Shown here in pieces: positions 6,296-8,844 of a stretch of 8,844 bases of DNA. Within the stretch, counting starts at the first letter, position 1. Each line of letters begins with the position of its first letter. Position numbers and translations under genes: made by a program. Origin of the DNA: Bacillota bacterium (GTDB lineage Bacteria; Bacillota; Sulfobacillia; JAJZYS01; JAJYTV01). The notes under the pieces are model-generated. The model was not told where the DNA came from. It did not search any database and saw only the letters and a list, made by a program, of their open reading frames with translations. The stretch spans positions 1 through 8,844 of the forward strand of contig JAJYTV010000061.1 in the NCBI GenBank assembly GCA_021792885.1, written 5' to 3'.

Positions 6296-6328
6296 CCGCG
6301 CCGGGTCGGCGAGGGGTGTACGGCGCGG
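6296..6328 (+). other. Second hairpin of the 6216-6414 intergenic region
   Basis: CCGCGCCG (6296-6303) pairs perfectly with CGGCGCGG (6321-6328) around a 17-nt loop. There is no protein-coding signal here, and the element lies midway between the hypothetical gene and the antiporter. Confidence 0.4.
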
Positions 6329-6362
6329 AGGCCCATGTGAGAGGATGAGAGGAGAGTAAGAC

Positions 6363-6382
6363 GTGCCGCCTACGGGCGGCAC
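6363..6382 (+). promoter_or_regulatory. 8-bp hairpin with UACG tetraloop upstream of the antiporter
   Basis: GTGCCGCC and GGCGGCAC form a perfect 8-bp stem closed by C-G around TACG. In RNA this is a C(UNCG)G tetraloop, one of the most stable known. It ends 32 nt before the antiporter ATG and is not followed by T residues, so it is more likely a 5'-leader element than a terminator. A purine-rich GAGGATGAGAGGAGAG tract immediately precedes it. Confidence 0.5.
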
Positions 6383-6414
6383 AGCCATCCGGCGCGATCG
6401 GAGAGGGGGATGGG

Positions 6415-8241
6415 ATGTCGAGCAGGGACTGGTACCCCCTGGTCCTCGTGCTGCTTTTGGCCCTCGTCGTGCCGCTCGGCCTCAGCCGCCTGCGCCGCTG
6501 GCGCATCCCGGTCGTGATCGGCGAGATCTTCGCGGGGGTGCTGTTCGGCCAGACGGGCATCAACCTTATCCCCCAGGGCGGCATCCTCTCGTTCCTCTCG
6601 CTCTTCGGACTCTCCTACCTGATGTTCCTCTCCGGACTCGAGTTCGACCTCGGACTCTTCCGCGCCGAGGGGACGGCGAGCCGCAGGCGGGGATACGTCG
6701 TGCTATCGCTCTACCTCGGTGTCCTGCTGCTCTCGCTCGCCGCGACGGCGTGGCTGCAGCGGCTCGGCATGCCGACGCAGCCGATCGTCGGCTTCATCAT
6801 CGGATCGACCGCGCTCACCGTCACGGTGCCCGTGCTCAAGGAGCGGGGGGTGCTGCAGTCGGCCTTCGGCCAGTCCGTGCTGGCCGCCGCGGTGCTGCTC
6901 GACTTCCTCAGCATGCTGCTCGTCACGGCTGACATCGCATTGCGCTCCGGCACCGCCCCGCGCCTTTTGCTGGGGCTCGCGCTCTTCGCCCTGACCGCCG
7001 TCCTGCTCCGGTTCGCGCCGCGCCTGCGCAGCGTCTGGCGGCGGACGGAGAGCGAAGTGGCGCAGGTCGGCGTGCGCGGCTCCTTCGCCTTGATCGTGCT
7101 GTTCTTGGCGCTTTCACAGACGATCGGGGTGCAGGCCGTGCTCGGCAGCTTCCTCGCGGGCGTGATCGTCGCCGCGATCGCGGGCCACGAGTCCGAGGAC
7201 CTGCGCGGGACGCTCGACGGCATCGGCTACGGCTTCTTCATCCCCATCTTCTTCATCCTCGTCGGGGCGGGACTGAACCTGCGCGTGTTCGTGCAGCACC
7301 CGTCGACCCTGCTGCTCGCGCTCCTGCTCTTCGTCCTGGCGAGTGCAGCGTCGCTTTTGCCGGGGCTCCTCCTGCGCATCTTGATGCCCTGGCGCGCGGC
7401 GGCGTCCGGCGCCCTCCTTCTCGCGACCCGACTCACGGTGACGATCGCCGGCGCCACGGTCGCCGCGCAGGCGCACGTCATCTCGCAAAATACGATGGCC
7501 TCCATCGTGCTGATGAGCATCGCGACGTCGCTCGTCTGGCCTGCGCTCGCGCAGCGCATCATGCCTGCCGGCGCCGGCAGCCGGCGAGGGATCATCGTGC
7601 GGGGCGGCTCTCCCTGGTCCTCGCTCGCGGCGGCGCACCTCAACGAGCGCGGGGAGCAGGTGGTCTGGCTCGGCGACGCGGGGGAAGCCCCGCCGGGGCT
7701 TCCTTGCGTAGAACTTTCGAAGGACCCCGCGCATGCCCTTCGGTCGGCGGGCGCGGAGCATGCGACGGCCCTCCTCGCCCTGGGCGAGGACCCCGCGGAG
7801 AACATCGCCCTCTGTCGCAGCGCCACGACCTCGTTCGGCGTGCCGCGCGTCGTCGCGCTCGCCCCACCCGAGGCGGGGGCGGAGCTCGCCCAGGAGGGGA
7901 TCGGCTCGTTCGCGCCCGATCGGGCGCCGGTGCTCGTGCTCGAGGCGATGGCCCGCGCACCGCTCGTCCTCGAGATGTTCTCCGGCGGTGTCGCGGGGGC
8001 GCAGGTCATGAGCCTGCACGTACGCTCCGACGCGGCGGTGGGAAGGACGCTCGCGCAGCTCGGCCTGCCGCCCGAGGTCCTGATCATCGGCCTCGAGCGC
8101 GACGGGCAGCGCATTGTGCCGCACGGCGCGACGCGACTGCAGCTCGGGGACGACCTGACGGCGCTCGGCCCCCGGGACCGCCTGGGACGGCTCGCAAGCG
8201 TCGTCGGCGATGCCGCCTCCGCTGGGCCTGCGGAGGCGTGA
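6415..8241 (+). CDS. CPA2/Kef-type cation:proton antiporter with RCK (TrkA-N/TrkA-C) regulatory domains
   Basis: A 608-residue inner-membrane monovalent cation/H+ antiporter (PF00999 domain, residues about 5-385, roughly 12 hydrophobic helices) followed by a cytoplasmic RCK module (about 392-596). Family marks: PVVIGEIFAGVLFGQTGI (27-44), FLSGLEFDL (71-79, like the FLIGLE of Kef proteins), GSTALTVTVPVL (130-141), LLDFLSMLLV (161-170, with Asp163 at the ion-binding QD/ND position), and VLGSFLAGVIVAA. The TrkA-N part begins RGIIVRGGSPWSSLAAAHL (391-409): the Rossmann GxGxxG is not present, so nucleotide binding is doubtful. The TrkA-C part (about 530-596) has LHVRSDAAVGRTLAQLGLP and LQLGDDLTALGP, as in c-di-AMP- or ligand-sensing RCK_C domains. 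Start ATG 6415 has GAGGGGG 5 nt upstream. K+ versus Na+ cannot be decided. The gene ends in a hairpin abutting its stop. Confidence 0.9.
   Translation: MSSRDWYPLVLVLLLALVVPLGLSRLRRWRIPVVIGEIFAGVLFGQTGINLIPQGGILSFLSLFGLSYLMFLSGLEFDLGLFRAEGTASRRRGYVVLSLYLGVLLLSLAATAWLQRLGMPTQPIVGFIIGSTALTVTVPVLKERGVLQSAFGQSVLAAAVLLDFLSMLLVTADIALRSGTAPRLLLGLALFALTAVLLRFAPRLRSVWRRTESEVAQVGVRGSFALIVLFLALSQTIGVQAVLGSFLAGVIVAAIAGHESEDLRGTLDGIGYGFFIPIFFILVGAGLNLRVFVQHPSTLLLALLLFVLASAASLLPGLLLRILMPWRAAASGALLLATRLTVTIAGATVAAQAHVISQNTMASIVLMSIATSLVWPALAQRIMPAGAGSRRGIIVRGGSPWSSLAAAHLNERGEQVVWLGDAGEAPPGLPCVELSKDPAHALRSAGAEHATALLALGEDPAENIALCRSATTSFGVPRVVALAPPEAGAELAQEGIGSFAPDRAPVLVLEAMARAPLVLEMFSGGVAGAQVMSLHVRSDAAVGRTLAQLGLPPEVLIIGLERDGQRIVPHGATRLQLGDDLTALGPRDRLGRLASVVGDAASAGPAEA
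8214..8238 (+). terminator. Perfect hairpin in the last codons of the antiporter gene
   Basis: CGCCTCCGC (8214-8222) pairs over 9 bp with GCGGAGGCG (8230-8238) around a 7-nt loop; the TGA stop follows at once. No T-tract follows. It may be a 3' end stabiliser or weak terminator, or a coincidence in an Ala/Gly/Pro-rich tail. Confidence 0.35.
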
Positions 8242-8267
8242 ACGCCGCTGCGCAAGGGATAGGCTCC

Positions 8268-8296
8268 TGGTCAGAGGCATCCTGCAGGCGTACTAT
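8268..8296 (+). promoter_or_regulatory. Candidate sigma-A promoter of the MFS gene
   Basis: TGGTCA (8268-8273) and TACTAT (8291-8296) are 17 nt apart, each matching 4 of 6 consensus positions, within one of the few AT-rich patches of the window. Transcription would start near 8303, about 54 nt before the ATG, so the MFS gene is probably a separate unit. Confidence 0.4.
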
Positions 8297-8305
8297 CGTA
8301 CTATC
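8289..8305 (+). repeat. Tandem 8-bp direct repeat overlapping the promoter
   Basis: GTACTATC occurs twice in tandem (8290-8297 and 8298-8305), covering the candidate -10 element and start of transcription. A regulator could bind there, or it may be a simple duplication. Confidence 0.5.
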
Positions 8306-8356
8306 AATTAATCCCAGGTCATTGGACTTATCCGTTCCGCAGCAAGGTGAGTGCGC

Positions 8357-8844
8357 ATGGCGAGTCGCCAAGGGGCCTCGCAGATCGTTCCTGCGCGCCA
8401 GCAGATCGCCCTCTCCGCGTACTGGTTCTCGCTGAACTTCCAGGGCGCTGCGCTCCTGACCATCGTGATCCCGGCCGCGATCGACCGGCTTGCCTACGGC
8501 AGCCACACCCTGGTGCTCTGGCGCCTCGCGATGCTCGGCTCCGTCGTCGCGATGGTCGTCCCGCCGATCGCGGGCGCGTTCTCGGACCGCCTGCACCGGC
8601 GGGGGAGGCGCCGCCGGCCGATGTTGCTCTGGGGCACCGGCGTGAACGTCGTCGGGCTCCTCGTGATCAGCGGCGCGGACTCCCTCTCCGTGCTCGCAGC
8701 GGGCTTCCTCATCTCGGTGCTGGGACAGAACGCGGCAGGCGCCGCCTACCAGGCGATGATGCCGGACATGGTGCCCAAGGACCAGTGGGGCAGGGCATCG
8801 GGCTACATGGGCGTCGCGAGCCTGCTCGGGACGATCGGCGAGAT
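8357..8844 (+). CDS. MFS transporter, N-terminal part (3' truncated by window)
   Basis: Start of a major facilitator superfamily permease; 162 residues are visible before the window ends, with no stop. Helix 1 spans about 17-42 (FSLNFQGAALLTIVIP), helix 2 about 52-73, followed by the cytoplasmic MFS motif A region GAFSDRLHRRGRRRRPM (73-89) with SDR and a strongly basic loop; helices 3 and 4 run about 89-107 and 110-134. YQAMMPDMVP then GRASGYMG (131-152) resembles sugar:cation-symporter-like MFS members (YQALLPDLVP type). Start: ATG 8357, with AAGGTGAG ending 5 nt upstream. It has its own candidate promoter in the 115-nt gap after the antiporter. Substrate cannot be named from this part. Confidence 0.88.
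   Translation, partial: MASRQGASQIVPARQQIALSAYWFSLNFQGAALLTIVIPAAIDRLAYGSHTLVLWRLAMLGSVVAMVVPPIAGAFSDRLHRRGRRRRPMLLWGTGVNVVGLLVISGADSLSVLAAGFLISVLGQNAAGAAYQAMMPDMVPKDQWGRASGYMGVASLLGTIGE

Noticed and set aside
6213..6340. Possible frameshift extending the hypothetical protein into the gap
   Set aside because: A second frame stays open to 6340, but the gene's own frame has good codon use to its stop, and the following DNA is hairpin-rich without protein-like sequence.
6345..6359. A five-codon ATG-AGA-GGA-GAG-TAA mini frame in the leader
   Set aside because: Too short and lies in a purine-rich tract that itself resembles a ribosome binding site; no evidence for translation.
6363..6932. GTG-initiated 189-codon frame with a GGAGAG six bases upstream, overlapping the antiporter start
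   Set aside because: The initiation signal is tempting, but the product is Arg/Pro/Ala-rich shadow sequence out of frame with the well-supported antiporter. At most ribosomes might enter the leader there.
7114..8280. A 388-codon antisense frame under the antiporter
   Set aside because: Low-complexity Arg/Glu/Asp composition, no family features; a shadow of the antiporter codon pattern.

Overview
The window reads as a chromosomal segment of a GC-rich member of the Bacillota (Firmicutes). Two things point there. The gene order alaS - ireB (UPF0297) - ruvX - DUF1292 - mltG is a classic Bacillota arrangement, and IreB and this DUF1292 family are largely confined to that phylum. Codon third positions are overwhelmingly G or C and ribosome binding sites are strong AGGAGG/GGAGGTG types. 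The genus cannot be fixed from the sequence alone.

Left block (2-4473, + strand): one tightly packed operon of six genes. It holds the 3' part of alaS (alanyl-tRNA synthetase), ireB (a small regulatory partner of PASTA kinases), ruvX/yqgF (RNase H-like nuclease/resolvase), a DUF1292 protein with an unusual His/Asp-rich N-terminus, mltG (membrane murein endolytic transglycosylase), and a full-length aldehyde-dehydrogenase-fold protein. That last protein has lost the catalytic Cys, the general-base Glu, the PWN asparagine and the cofactor-binding Lys/GSTxxG residues. ireB and ruvX both start with TTG. Gaps are 0-57 nt, so the block is probably co-transcribed, linking translation, cell-wall synthesis and stress signalling.

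Middle block (4470-5458, - strand): azlC-azlD, a two-subunit branched-chain amino acid exporter of the AzlCD (LIV-E) family, coupled by a GTGA overlap. azlD converges on the ALDH-like gene so tightly that both stop codons share one CTAG. A plausible sigma-A promoter for azlCD and short palindromes sit in the 103-nt divergent gap 5459-5561.

Right block (5562-8844, + strand): an unrecognised 217-aa soluble protein; a 199-nt gap (6216-6414) with three perfect hairpins, the last carrying a C(UACG)G tetraloop about 30 nt before the next start; a CPA2/Kef-type cation:proton antiporter with C-terminal RCK (TrkA-N/TrkA-C) domains whose Rossmann glycine motif is degenerate; then a short AT-rich promoter region with a tandem 8-bp repeat; and the 5' end of an MFS transporter cut by the window edge.

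I see no mobile element, CRISPR array, tRNA or rRNA, and no clear multi-gene novel system. The strongest leads are the dead-enzyme ALDH homologue in the housekeeping operon, the His-rich DUF1292 protein and the structured leader before the antiporter.
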